Assembly: GCA_022799115.1 (NCBI GenBank)
Contig: JAAWNT010000014.1
Location: 1 to 56,819 of the forward strand
Source of the DNA: Clostridiales bacterium
Lineage (GTDB): Bacteria; Bacillota; Clostridia; Oscillospirales; Acutalibacteraceae
Length of the DNA: 56,819 nucleotides
Direction of reading: 5' to 3'
Positions 25,903 through 33,577 of the stretch are shown one piece after another. Numbering within the stretch: position 1 is the stretch's first letter; the number at the start of each line of letters is the position of its first letter. Under the pieces are notes generated by a model that was not told the DNA's origin, ran no database searches, and saw nothing but the letters and a program-made list of their open reading frames with translations. The position numbers and the translations under genes are program-made.

Positions 25903-26250
25903 TCAAGAATATCATGAAACTTGTGCGCCTGTGATTCAGAGCCGGAACTTACGCCAACCGACCGTTGATTTATCACGACTGTCGTGGTATGAATGATGTT
26001 TAGCCGGCCATTATGATTATCATATCATAGTGGCCGGTAACCAATGAATCGATGCGGTGGGCTTACTGTGGCAATATGGATTGCAACAATAGGGGTTTCC
26101 CGATGGATAAGGGGTGGAAGCCTCATACAGTCATCATCATGAGAGTATCAATATTCCATACTGTTAAAATTTGTTGGAGGAGTTCCGACCGGCGTCAACA
26201 GCGTTTACCGGCCGGCGCTTACCGCCAAGTAAGAAAGGATGGTTTTAACC
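25903..26250. other. cysE-cysS intergenic region
   Basis: A strong hairpin at 26003-26038 and a smaller one near 25976-25988 (CACGACTGTCGTG) are the only structures. No promoter is obvious; frames here lack binding sites. The transcript may continue from the T-box through to cysS. Confidence 0.4.
26003..26038 (+). promoter_or_regulatory. Stable hairpin between cysE and cysS without a U-tract
   Basis: 14 continuous pairs: CCGGCCA (26004-26010) with TGGCCGG (26031-26037), then TTATGAT with ATCATAG (one G-U pair), loop TATCAT. No T run follows, so a processing site or mRNA stabiliser is more likely than a terminator. Confidence 0.45.
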
Positions 26251-27657
26251 ATGAAGCTGTATAATACCCTAACCAGGCAAAAGGAAGAATTCATTCCCTT
26301 GAAGGAGGGCGAGGTGAAAATTTATGCCTGTGGCCCTACGGTGTATAACTATATTCATATCGGCAACGCACGTCCCATCTGTGTGTTTGATGTGCTGCGC
26401 CGCTATTTGGAATACCGGGGAATGAAGGTGACCTATGTCCAGAACTTTACCGACATTGATGATAAGATCATCAATAAGGCGAATGAAGAGGGCAGCGATT
26501 ACCTGACGGTGTCCAAACGTTACATTGAAGAATATAAAACCGATGCCAAGGGATTAAATATCCAAGAGGCTACGATTCATCCGTTGGCCACGGAAAACAT
26601 CGATCAGATTATCGATATCATTCAAACCCTGATCGATAAGGGATTTGCTTATGCAGCGGATAATGGGGACGTTTATTTTCGTACGCTTAGGTTTAACGAG
26701 TACGGCAAGCTTTCGCATCAGCCCCTGGAGGATTTGCAGGCGGGCGCGCGAATCAGCGTGGGAGAAATCAAAGAGGATCCCATGGACTTTGCTTTGTGGA
26801 AATCTGCGAAGCCCGGCGAACCAATGTGGGAGGCTCCCTGGGGATCCGGTCGGCCCGGCTGGCATATCGAGTGCTCCGCGATGGCCCGGCGATATTTGGG
26901 CAAGACCATCGATCTGCACTGCGGGGGCCAGGATCTCATTTTTCCCCATCATGAAAACGAGATTGCGCAAAGCGAGTGCTGCAATGGCGCTCCCTTTGCG
27001 CGGTATTGGATGCACAATGGTTATATCAATGTCGATAACCGGAAAATGAGCAAATCTTTGGGCAACTTCTTTACCGTACGGGACGTGGCGGACCAATACG
27101 GCTATGAACCCATCCGTTATCTGATGATTGCATCACATTATCGCAGTCCTATCAACTACAGTGTGGAGATGATTGAGCAATGCAAGGCCGCGCTTGAACG
27201 GCTGTATACATGCCGGGAGAATTTGGAATTTGTGCTTGGGAACGCTCAGTCTGAAGCGCAGGATGGGGATGAAGAGATGAAAAGCCGCTTCCTCGCGCAT
27301 CGGGACCATTTCATAGAGGCGATGGAGGACGATCTTAACACGGCTGACGCCATCTCCGCTGTATTCGAGTTGGCCCGCGATCTCAATACCGCCTTGGGGG
27401 TGGGGAGTAATTCCTCCAAAAACCTGTGCCGGTTTGCCCTTAACCTCTTTGATGAGCTGACTGGAGTGCTGGGGCTTTTATACAACCGCAAGGAGCAATC
27501 TCTGGACGACGAGATTGAGGAGTTGATTCGGCAGCGCACGGAAGCCCGCAAAAACAAGGATTGGGCCACTGCGGACCGTATTCGGGACGAGTTAAAACAA
27601 CGCAAGGTCGTGTTGGAGGATACGCCGCAGGGAATAAAATGGCGCCTGGAAGAGTAA
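26251..27657 (+). CDS. cysS: Cysteinyl-tRNA synthetase
   Basis: Class Ia synthetase charging tRNA-Cys. 468 residues. N-terminal CGPTVYNYIHIGNAR (Zn-binding Cys and the HIGH motif as HIGN), FTDIDDKIINKA, GRPGWHIECSAM, GGQDLIFPHHENEIAQSE with Zn-binding Cys/His, KMSKS (NRKMSKSLGNF), and the C-terminal anticodon-binding DALR-like helices (IEELIRQRTEARKNKDWATAD). The start at 26251 is preferred over an ATG at 26239 because AAGAAAGG directly abuts the latter. It lies downstream of the T-box and cysE, linking charging and synthesis of cysteine. Confidence 0.97.
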   Translation: MKLYNTLTRQKEEFIPLKEGEVKIYACGPTVYNYIHIGNARPICVFDVLRRYLEYRGMKVTYVQNFTDIDDKIINKANEEGSDYLTVSKRYIEEYKTDAKGLNIQEATIHPLATENIDQIIDIIQTLIDKGFAYAADNGDVYFRTLRFNEYGKLSHQPLEDLQAGARISVGEIKEDPMDFALWKSAKPGEPMWEAPWGSGRPGWHIECSAMARRYLGKTIDLHCGGQDLIFPHHENEIAQSECCNGAPFARYWMHNGYINVDNRKMSKSLGNFFTVRDVADQYGYEPIRYLMIASHYRSPINYSVEMIEQCKAALERLYTCRENLEFVLGNAQSEAQDGDEEMKSRFLAHRDHFIEAMEDDLNTADAISAVFELARDLNTALGVGSNSSKNLCRFALNLFDELTGVLGLLYNRKEQSLDDEIEELIRQRTEARKNKDWATADRIRDELKQRKVVLEDTPQGIKWRLEE

Positions 27658-27748
27658 TGCAAACACGATCTTAAATAGACGCCATATTGACGCGTTTAGA
27701 CTGCGTTGGATGTAAATTTTTTTCGGCATAATAATTTGGTTTAAGATT

Positions 27749-27786
27749 AGCCAGTATATCTTCGCAAGGGGATATACTGGCTTTTT
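27749..27786 (+). terminator. Intrinsic terminator after cysS
   Basis: Perfect 12-base stem AGCCAGTATATC / GATATACTGGCT, 10-base loop, then a T tract. Confidence 0.85.
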
Positions 27787-28105
27787 GTCAAATGACGATA
27801 ACTAAAAAAATAAATGGAATCCATTTTATGTAATTTCCTGCCGGATCTATCCCAGGAAGGAGATTTGAATATAAAAATCTGTGAGAACAGTAATAGCTGT
27901 AGGAATTGATTGCTCACTAACTACTAGTTATATTAGTGGGAGAATGTCGTTTTTACCAACTATTAGCGGTCTTATATACTGTTCCACTTGCGAAAACTCT
28001 ATGTAGGTTTTATAATAAGTGGTATAAATTTAAAATAAATATAAAAGATGTGTAGTATCTGCTTTCTAATATGGACAATTAACGAAAATATTGGAGGGAC
28101 TATTG
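27787..28105. other. AT-rich upstream region of the DUF4062 gene
   Basis: Base composition changes sharply to AT-rich here. Contains nested inverted repeats at 27915-27938 (CACTAA...TTAGTG enclosing TAACT...AGTTA) and a good promoter at 27988-28016. No gene before 28106. Confidence 0.5.
27988..28016 (+). promoter_or_regulatory. Sigma-A promoter for the DUF4062 gene
   Basis: TTGCGA (27988-27993), 17-base spacer, perfect TATAAT (28011-28016). Confidence 0.65.
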
Positions 28106-29311
28106 ATGAAAAAAATAAAAGTGTTTGTTTCATCTACATACGAGGATATGAAAGTGGAGAGAGATTCTGCTTTTCAAGCGCTTATGAAGAATGGATGCAT
28201 TGTTGGTGGAATGGAGCTGTTCACAGGTGATAACATTGAAAAATTTGAAGTAATAAAAAAAGACATAGAGGATTCAGATATCTTTTTGTTAATTATGGGG
28301 GGTAGATATGGCACAATATGCCCAGAAACCGGAAAGAGTTTTATTCATATGGAATATGACTATGCCAAAAAGCTGGATATTCCTGTTGGGGTAGTTGCTA
28401 TATCCAATGAATATTTGGCTCAAAAAAAGGAATTATCGTATGCAAATCGTGGTGGTATTTATAATGAGGGATCAGAGAAGTATAATTGGTTTCTCAATAT
28501 TGTATCTTCAAAAATGATAACTTATTATTCTTGTATAAATGAACTTACTTTAGGGATACTTACAACCATATCCAAAATGAAGGAAACCTATAATTTTGAC
28601 GGTTGGATTAGAGGAGACAAAGTTGCTATTCAATCGTATTTAGCAAATTGTAACTTTGATGAAATAATTGAATTAACTGGTAGCACACTAGTTAAGCAAT
28701 TAGAAACCACAGAAAAGGATCAGTATCGTGTATCAAAAAGCATTCTATTGGATTCGAACTCTAAAATTAAGCATCTAAAAAGTATATTTTTAATGCAACG
28801 CAGTAGTTCTATCATACTCGGTGCAGAATCTGGATGGAGAGCCGAGAGTGATTTTTTATCCACACTTTTATCTGCAATAAATAATTCTGACAATTTTTAT
28901 CATCTAATAACACTTGAGGGTATTGAATCCCATTTAAAAAGAAAAAATAGTTATTTTCCAAATTTCAATAGACACTTAAAGAATCTTGTTAATAAAGACG
29001 GTTTTTGTGCTATAAAGAAAGAAAATGAATCAAATGGAAGTACGATAATAAAGAAGCTGCCGGCTGACCAGTCAAACCCATTATTTAAACTCGATAGACA
29101 GGTAAGAGTTATTGCTGTTGAAAATATGGATAATTCTGTTGAGGCAGTATTCGTTTGGAATATTGGAACTGAAGAATCTTGTATGCGGATAGAAGGACCT
29201 AAAATGAATGAATATTTTCAGAAGCTGGTTGATTATTTCCATGAATGTGAGAATGTTTTATGGACGGATATAGAAAAAATTAGGGACTTGTATTCCTCGT
29301 CTTTATTGTAA
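28106..29311 (+). CDS. DUF4062 domain protein, 401 aa, in AT-rich island
   Basis: The N-terminal 95 residues match the DUF4062 pattern: KVFVSSTYEDMKVERD, GGMELFTG, DIEDSDIFLLIMGGRYG and SFIHMEYDYAKKLDIPV. This is a Rossmann-like, TIR/flavodoxin-related fold found on bacterial NLR-like and other conflict proteins and on eukaryotic STAND ATPases. The remaining 300 residues have no NTPase motif (no Walker A); they include a helical linker (170-215) and a C-terminal alpha/beta domain (for example SSSIILGAESGWRAESDFL, VRVIAVENMDNSVEAVFVWN) that I do not recognise. ATG at 28106 follows GGAGGGA. Codon use and AT content differ strongly from cysS and the SOR gene on either side, pointing to horizontal acquisition. 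A defence or signalling role is plausible but unproven. Confidence 0.78.
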   Translation: MKKIKVFVSSTYEDMKVERDSAFQALMKNGCIVGGMELFTGDNIEKFEVIKKDIEDSDIFLLIMGGRYGTICPETGKSFIHMEYDYAKKLDIPVGVVAISNEYLAQKKELSYANRGGIYNEGSEKYNWFLNIVSSKMITYYSCINELTLGILTTISKMKETYNFDGWIRGDKVAIQSYLANCNFDEIIELTGSTLVKQLETTEKDQYRVSKSILLDSNSKIKHLKSIFLMQRSSSIILGAESGWRAESDFLSTLLSAINNSDNFYHLITLEGIESHLKRKNSYFPNFNRHLKNLVNKDGFCAIKKENESNGSTIIKKLPADQSNPLFKLDRQVRVIAVENMDNSVEAVFVWNIGTEESCMRIEGPKMNEYFQKLVDYFHECENVLWTDIEKIRDLYSSSLL

Positions 29312-29345
29312 TTCAACACTTGAGAATGTTGCAGACAAATACTTG

Positions 29346-29368
29346 ATAGGGAAGGGTTTCCCTTTTTA
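29346..29368 (+). terminator. Short terminator after the DUF4062 gene
   Basis: AGGGAA / TTCCCT stem with a 4-base loop followed by TTTTATTTT. Confidence 0.6.
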
Positions 29369-29426
29369 TTTTACACTCACCGAGCGTAAAAATTCCTGAA
29401 CAACAGAGCTTGCGTATTACATGGAG

Positions 29427-29457
29427 CGAGGCGCTCTTCATAAGAAAGAGCGCCTCG
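29427..29457. terminator. 12-bp stem hairpin between convergent genes
   Basis: CGAGGCGCTCTT (29427-29438) pairs perfectly with AAGAGCGCCTCG (29446-29457). T runs are weak on both sides, so termination is likely but not certain. Confidence 0.5.
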
Positions 29458-29489
29458 TTTGACTGCCTTTTTATCGCCGAGAGAACCTG

Positions 29490-29678
29490 TTAAAAGATGC
29501 TGTTGTGTTCCGCCAGGGACTGGACATATTGATGCATTTCCCGACGAGACTGGATTTGGTGGGTATGATTGATGATCTCCTGCTGCTGCTGATCGGATAG
29601 ATTGCTGAAGTAATGCATGGCGTCCGAGTTTTGCGCCAAAGCCATTCCGAGCCCCATGGGCAATTCTTTGTGATCCAT
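29490..29678 (-). CDS. Small conserved clostridial protein, 62 aa
   Basis: Starts MDHKELPMGLGMALAQNSDA, followed by LSDQQQQEIINHTHQIQSRREM. I have seen the same pattern (ELPMGFGMALAQN, then a helix with L-S-x-x-Q/K and S-x-x-E-M near the end) in many short clostridial proteins without an assigned function. All-helical, soluble, no Cys. The ATG at 29678 has GAGGTGA 6 bases upstream; a longer frame to 29717 lacks support. Convergent with the DUF4062 gene, divergent from the superoxide reductase. Confidence 0.75.
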   Translation of the reverse strand: MDHKELPMGLGMALAQNSDAMHYFSNLSDQQQQEIINHTHQIQSRREMHQYVQSLAEHNSIF

Positions 29679-29818
29679 TGATCTCACCTCGTCATAATTG
29701 CTGCCGAAGAGATGCAATCCATCGGCGCTTATGCCTAGTATTTCTCAGAAAGATAGGGAATATGTGGGATTGACATAAAAACTTAACCGATGATTCATTG
29801 ATTTTTATAAAATGGTGG

Positions 29819-29824
29819 TATAAT
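29819..29824 (+). promoter_or_regulatory. Perfect -10 element upstream of the superoxide reductase
   Basis: TATAAT 48 bases before the start codon; only TTGATT at 15-base spacing could serve as -35, so an activator or other factor may be involved. Confidence 0.4.
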
Positions 29825-29866
29825 AAAGAGAAAGCATAACTTTCATTATTGACGGGGGTTATTATC

Positions 29867-30256
29867 ATGAGTAAAGAGCAGAAATTTTATGTTTGTAAGC
29901 ATTGTGGAAATCTGGTGGGGTTGCTTAATGACGCAGGGGTGCCTCTGATCTGCTGCGGAGAACCTATGACGGAGCTTGTAGCCAATACCACTGACGCGGC
30001 AAGTGAAAAACACGTTCCTGTGGTAACAGCCAAGTGTCACGAGGTGACGGTCAATGTGGGCAGCGTATCCCATCCCATGACGGGAGAGCATCATATTGCC
30101 TGGATCTATTTGCAGACCACCCAGGGAGGACACCGGAAATGTCCCGAAGAAAACGGCGCGCCCCAGGTTACCTTTGCGTTGACCCAGGGAGAGAAGCCGT
30201 TGGCGGCCTTTGCCTATTGCAATCTGCATGGGCTTTGGAAAACCGATTGCAAATAA
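29867..30256 (+). CDS. Desulfoferrodoxin-type superoxide reductase
   Basis: Reduces superoxide to hydrogen peroxide without making oxygen; a cytoplasmic oxygen-defence enzyme of anaerobes. 129 residues with two iron sites. Centre I is rubredoxin-like: C10, C13, C29, C30 (YVCKHCG, ICCGEPM). Centre II ligands are H50 (EKHVP, with the functional Glu48-Lys49), H69, H75, C118 and H121 (YCNLHGLW). All ligands are present. ATG at 29867 follows GGGGG. Single gene with a terminator at 30273-30315. Supports a strictly anaerobic host. Confidence 0.95.
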   Translation: MSKEQKFYVCKHCGNLVGLLNDAGVPLICCGEPMTELVANTTDAASEKHVPVVTAKCHEVTVNVGSVSHPMTGEHHIAWIYLQTTQGGHRKCPEENGAPQVTFALTQGEKPLAAFAYCNLHGLWKTDCK

Positions 30257-30272
30257 CCCGCTGGTAACGAAC

Positions 30273-30315
30273 ACCCCTCTCTGAGCAACATCTCTGGAGA
30301 GGGGTTCATTTTGTT
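30273..30315 (+). terminator. Intrinsic terminator after the superoxide reductase
   Basis: ACCCCTCTC / GAGAGGGGT stem followed by TCATTTTGTTT. Confidence 0.65.
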
Positions 30316-30412
30316 TAGAAGGTTTTCGCTGATCTGGTGAAAAATGAACAAGAAGAATCAAGCGCAGACTTTCCTAATAAGATATCATAGAGAGGAAAAG
30401 GAGTGGGTAGAC

Positions 30413-30769
30413 GTGTCGGAAAAAACATACAAGACGATGCTTAACTGGGTGGATCAAAATATAACCAATCCTCCCACGCTGCTTGAGATGTCACGATATG
30501 TGGGATACTCTCCTTATTATTGTTCCACAAAGTTCCGCGAATATTGCGGGATGTCCTTTAAGCGCTACCTGGGCAAACGCAAATTAATGATGGCGGCGAA
30601 AGAATTGACCCACACCAAGGAGACGATTTTAACCATTGCGGTACGCTATGGATTCTCCTCGCACGAGGCGTTTACCAGGGCGTTTTGCAGAGAGTATGGT
30701 CGGCCTCCGTCGCAGTTTCGAAGGGAGAGTACGGCAACCCTTGCGAATCAAGATTCTGATCGGCGCTAA
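30413..30769 (+). CDS. AraC-family regulator consisting only of the DNA-binding domain
   Basis: 118-residue protein covering the double helix-turn-helix of AraC/XylS regulators: NPPTLLEMSRYVGYSPYYCS (first HTH), FREYCGMSFKRYLGKRKL, and the conserved second HTH ILTIAVRYGFSSHEAFTRAFCREYGRPPSQFRR. There is no ligand-binding domain, as in SoxS/MarA or the N-terminal part of Ada-like proteins. The GTG at 30413 has AAGGAG upstream; an ATG at 30344 (GGTGA) is an alternative adding 23 residues. Lies between the superoxide reductase and map; an oxidative-stress role like SoxS is possible but only from position. Confidence 0.82.
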   Translation: MSEKTYKTMLNWVDQNITNPPTLLEMSRYVGYSPYYCSTKFREYCGMSFKRYLGKRKLMMAAKELTHTKETILTIAVRYGFSSHEAFTRAFCREYGRPPSQFRRESTATLANQDSDRR

Positions 30770-30810
30770 GGGAGATCCGTATCGTTGAGTGAAAGGAGCG
30801 CTTGCTTTTT

Positions 30811-31680
30811 ATGGATCGAATAAAAAAACCGCTTTGCTGGTGCGGCAGCAAAGCGGAGTATTCCACATGTCACCAGGAATTTGACGAAAAGATACGGGAG
30901 CTTCGCGGAAAAGGGTATCTCGTGCCCCAAAGAAAGCTAATCAAGAATACCCAACAGATCAAGGGCATCCGGGAGAGCGCAAAGATCAATATCGCCGTCC
31001 TGGACTTTGTGGCCCAACATATCAGGGCTGGGGTGACCACCCAGCAGATTGATTCATGGGTCCACGAACGAACCACGCATTATAAAGCTGTGCCGGCCCC
31101 TCTTCACTTTGAGGGGTTTCCAAAAAGTGTGTGTACCTCAGTGAACAACCAGGTTTGCCATGGAATTCCCTCTTCCAAAGTAGTGCTGAAAGAGGGCGAT
31201 ATTGTGAATGTGGATGTTTCTACCAACTATCGGGGATATTACTCCGATTCTTCCCGCATGTTTTGTATTGGAAAGGTAACGGAAACGACGAAAAGATTGG
31301 TGGACACGGCAAAAGAATGTATGGAGCTTGGCCTGAAACAGGTTCGCCCCTGGGGATTTCTTGGCGATATAGGGCAAGCGGTGAGCGATCATGCAAAAAA
31401 AAATGGGTATGCAGTGGTACGGGAAATCGGTGGTCATGGCATAGGTCTTCAGTTTCATGAGCTCCCCTGGGTCAGTTATGTTTCCAAACGGGGGACCCAA
31501 ATGGTCATGGCTCCAGGCATGATATTTACCATTGAACCCATGATAAACATGGGATCTCATCGCATCGTTATCGACCAATCCAACGGATGGACGGTATATA
31601 CAGCAGACGGAAAGCCCTCCGCCCAGTGGGAAATTCAGGTGCTTGTAACGGAAGAGGGATATGAGGTATTGGCATATTAG
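30811..31680 (+). CDS. map: Methionine aminopeptidase with N-terminal SEC-C zinc motif
   Basis: Removes the initiator Met from nascent proteins. 289 residues: an N-terminal SEC-C-type zinc motif (CWCGSKAEYSTCH) of the kind that lets such enzymes associate with the ribosome, then the pita-bread type I MetAP fold. Metal ligands and motifs: HFEGFPKSVCTSVNNQVCHGIP, VNVDVSTNYRGYYSDSSRMF (two Asp), GGHGIGLQFHELPWV (His), FTIEPMINMG (Glu) and the last ligand in SAQWEIQVLVTE (Glu). Start: ATG at 30811; a TTG at 30802 sits too close to AAAGGAG. Usually clostridia carry a second, short Map in the spc operon. Confidence 0.93.
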   Translation: MDRIKKPLCWCGSKAEYSTCHQEFDEKIRELRGKGYLVPQRKLIKNTQQIKGIRESAKINIAVLDFVAQHIRAGVTTQQIDSWVHERTTHYKAVPAPLHFEGFPKSVCTSVNNQVCHGIPSSKVVLKEGDIVNVDVSTNYRGYYSDSSRMFCIGKVTETTKRLVDTAKECMELGLKQVRPWGFLGDIGQAVSDHAKKNGYAVVREIGGHGIGLQFHELPWVSYVSKRGTQMVMAPGMIFTIEPMINMGSHRIVIDQSNGWTVYTADGKPSAQWEIQVLVTEEGYEVLAY

Positions 31681-32075
31681 GCGGGTTGGTTATATGGATG
31701 GCAATATTCCGGATGTCAAGGAAGGCAGAGACCAGGGGAAGTATTCGGAACATCCCCGCCCCCAAAAATATTTCTTGGAGTTGATTATAGGATAACACCG
31801 GCTTGTGTGTATTCTTCGACGCATTTATGATCTTCCGGAATGTTAATCGTACATACTCAAAAATTTCAGTGATAGAAGTCAGGCCAGTTCACAACCTCCG
31901 GCGCACGTGCGACACGCTTATGCAGGAACTGGGGACAGATATCCCAATGATTTAGAAGATACTGGGCCACATTAAGATAACAATGACAGCAAGGTATACT
32001 TCCTCTAACATAAAACAATTGCAGAATGAGAGCAATATATATACATATTGTGTTGCGTATGAAGAAATAAATCCA
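31681..32075. other. Gene-free stretch between map and tRNA-Val
   Basis: No gene, repeat or structured RNA recognised. Open frames on both strands lack ribosome binding sites and resemble nothing. Confidence 0.45.
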
Positions 32076-32124
32076 AAACAAAAACCCGCATGGTTTCCTG
32101 AAAAATCAGCAACCATGCGGGTTT
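32076..32124 (-). terminator. Terminator of tRNA-Val (minus strand)
   Basis: Perfect 14-base stem (32082-32095 with 32111-32124, core ACCCGCATGGTT) and a TTTTTGTTTT tract on the minus strand, just past the tRNA 3' end. Confidence 0.85.
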
Positions 32125-32127
32125 ATT

Positions 32128-32203
32128 TGGTGGACGTTAACGGACTTGAACCGCTGACCCTGCGCACGTCAAGCGCATGCTCTACCAGCTGAGCTAAACG
32201 TCC
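32128..32203 (-). tRNA. tRNA-Val (anticodon GAC)
   Basis: Minus-strand cloverleaf of 76 nt with encoded CCA (32128-32130). Acceptor stem GGACGTT/AACGTCC, discriminator A, D-arm GCTC...GAGC with AGCTGG, anticodon stem TGCGC/GCGCA with loop TTGACGT (anticodon GAC), T-loop GGTTCAAGTCC. Single tRNA gene with its own promoter and terminator. Confidence 0.95.
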
Positions 32204-32222
32204 ATAACTGGAATGCTTGATT

Positions 32223-32251
32223 ATTATACCTTGTCCGATTCTAAAAATCAA
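32223..32251 (-). promoter_or_regulatory. Sigma-A promoter for tRNA-Val
   Basis: Minus strand TTGATT, 17-base spacer, perfect TATAAT, 20 bases before the tRNA 5' end. Confidence 0.8.
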
Positions 32252-32315
32252 GGGGTAATCCTAAAAAAATTGATTTTTTTCTTTATTTTTCGAAGGATTA
32301 TCCGATTTAATCCCC

Positions 32316-32344
32316 TTGCAACCCAACACGGGAGCGTGTATACT
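32316..32344 (+). promoter_or_regulatory. Sigma-A promoter for the patatin-like gene
   Basis: TTGCAA (32316-32321), 17-base spacer, TATACT (32339-32344). It lies inside the upstream in-frame extension, favouring the start at 32403. Confidence 0.65.
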
Positions 32345-32402
32345 GAATCGTATGAAAATAGGATCCGCTTTATGGATAAATGAAAACGAAGGAGTGAAAG
32401 CC

Positions 32403-33251
32403 ATGCAAACAGGATTGGTATTAGAGGGTGGAGGGACCCGGGGCTCTTACACCGCCGGCGTTTTGGATGTATTCATGGAAAAAGGGATTGAATTTCCCAG
32501 CGTATACGGAATTTCCGCCGGCGCCTGCAACGCGGTAAGCTATATCTCGAAACAGCCCAAACGAAATCTGGAGATTTTTTACCGATTTATTGAGGACGAG
32601 CGCTATCTCAGTGTGGCAAACCTCCGCAAAACCGGATCGTTGTTCGGGTTTGGGTTTATTTTTGGAGAGCTTTCCCACACGTTGGTCCCTCTCGATTATG
32701 AAACCTTCCGGAATTCCCCGATAAAATTTCGGGTGGGGGCTACCAATGTGGTGACCGGACGCGTGGTATTTTTTGAGAAAGAGGACATTGTATTTCCTAT
32801 GGATGTGCTGCGGGCTTCCGCCTCCTTGCCCATGATCTCCACCATTGTGGATTACAAAGGTTACCATCTGCTGGACGGCGGGGTGGCCTGCCCCATTCCC
32901 ATTGAGCGTTCCCTCTTTGACGGAAACGAAAGAAATGTTATTGTACTCACCAGAGATTCCACTTACCGCAAACGGGCCCGGCCTGAATTTCCCCGCGCTG
33001 TGCTCAAAACGGTTTATCGAGACTATCCCAATTTGGTGGAGGCCATGATGGTGCGATCTGAGGTATACAATTCCCAATTGGATCTCATTGCCCGCCTGGA
33101 GCAGGAAGGCAAGGCGGTGGTAGTGCGTCCGTCCCGTCCGCTGATGGTGGGCCGGTATGAAAAAAATCGGGAAAAGCTGTTGGATATTTACAAGCTGGGC
33201 CGCAGGGATGCGCTGATGAAGCTGTCCCAGATCAATGAGTTTTTGGGATAA
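32403..33251 (+). CDS. Patatin-like phospholipase (RssA/YchK type)
   Basis: Serine lipid acyl hydrolase, predicted cytosolic or membrane-associated. 282 residues. Oxyanion loop LEGGGTRGSYTAG, nucleophile elbow GISAG (Ser of G-x-S-x-G) and the catalytic Asp in LLDGGV, followed by PIPIERSLFDG. The C-terminal part is the alpha-helical region of the DUF6363 type seen in Firmicutes patatins (VYNSQLDLIARLEQEGKAVVVRPS, LDIYKLGRRDALMKL). ATG at 32403 with AAGGAG 9 bases upstream. Substrate unknown; monocistronic. Confidence 0.92.
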   Translation: MQTGLVLEGGGTRGSYTAGVLDVFMEKGIEFPSVYGISAGACNAVSYISKQPKRNLEIFYRFIEDERYLSVANLRKTGSLFGFGFIFGELSHTLVPLDYETFRNSPIKFRVGATNVVTGRVVFFEKEDIVFPMDVLRASASLPMISTIVDYKGYHLLDGGVACPIPIERSLFDGNERNVIVLTRDSTYRKRARPEFPRAVLKTVYRDYPNLVEAMMVRSEVYNSQLDLIARLEQEGKAVVVRPSRPLMVGRYEKNREKLLDIYKLGRRDALMKLSQINEFLG

Positions 33252-33577
33252 GCCCGATGATTCATTGACCAATTTCTTTATGAAAGATGTGAAGATCCCA
33301 TATTCGCTTCTGAATTCCTGAAAGTTCTCGAAACAGCAAAGAAAGGACGGCGACCGCTGAGCGGCCGCCGTCCTTTCTTTATCCATTGATCCGAAACACC
33401 CGATCCATCATTGCGTCCAGTCAAAACGGAAACATTACATAAAGAGAATATACAATTACCCAAAATGATCGCTGCCAATACATTGGAAAGCGTGACGCGG
33501 TCATGGGCTCCTATGTACCCATACGAGGAAAATCTAAACTGCTTCTGTCTGCCCCACTGCTATTGGGGAATTTCCTT
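33252..33577. other. Convergent intergenic region
   Basis: Between the patatin gene and pheA. Besides the terminator at 33338-33381 there is nothing recognisable. Confidence 0.5.
33338..33381. terminator. Bidirectional terminator
   Basis: 15-base perfect stem (33338-33352 with 33366-33380, core GAAAGGACGGCG) plus inner CCGC/GCGG pairs; A and T tracts on both ends can serve the patatin gene and the aro operon. Confidence 0.75.

Noticed and set aside
26052-26264. 70-codon frame upstream of cysS
   Set aside because: Overlaps the cysS start in another frame, lacks a binding site, and has an unlikely composition.
31983-32192. Plus-strand frame overlapping tRNA-Val and its terminator
   Set aside because: It translates through a tRNA gene on the opposite strand; the tRNA call is certain.
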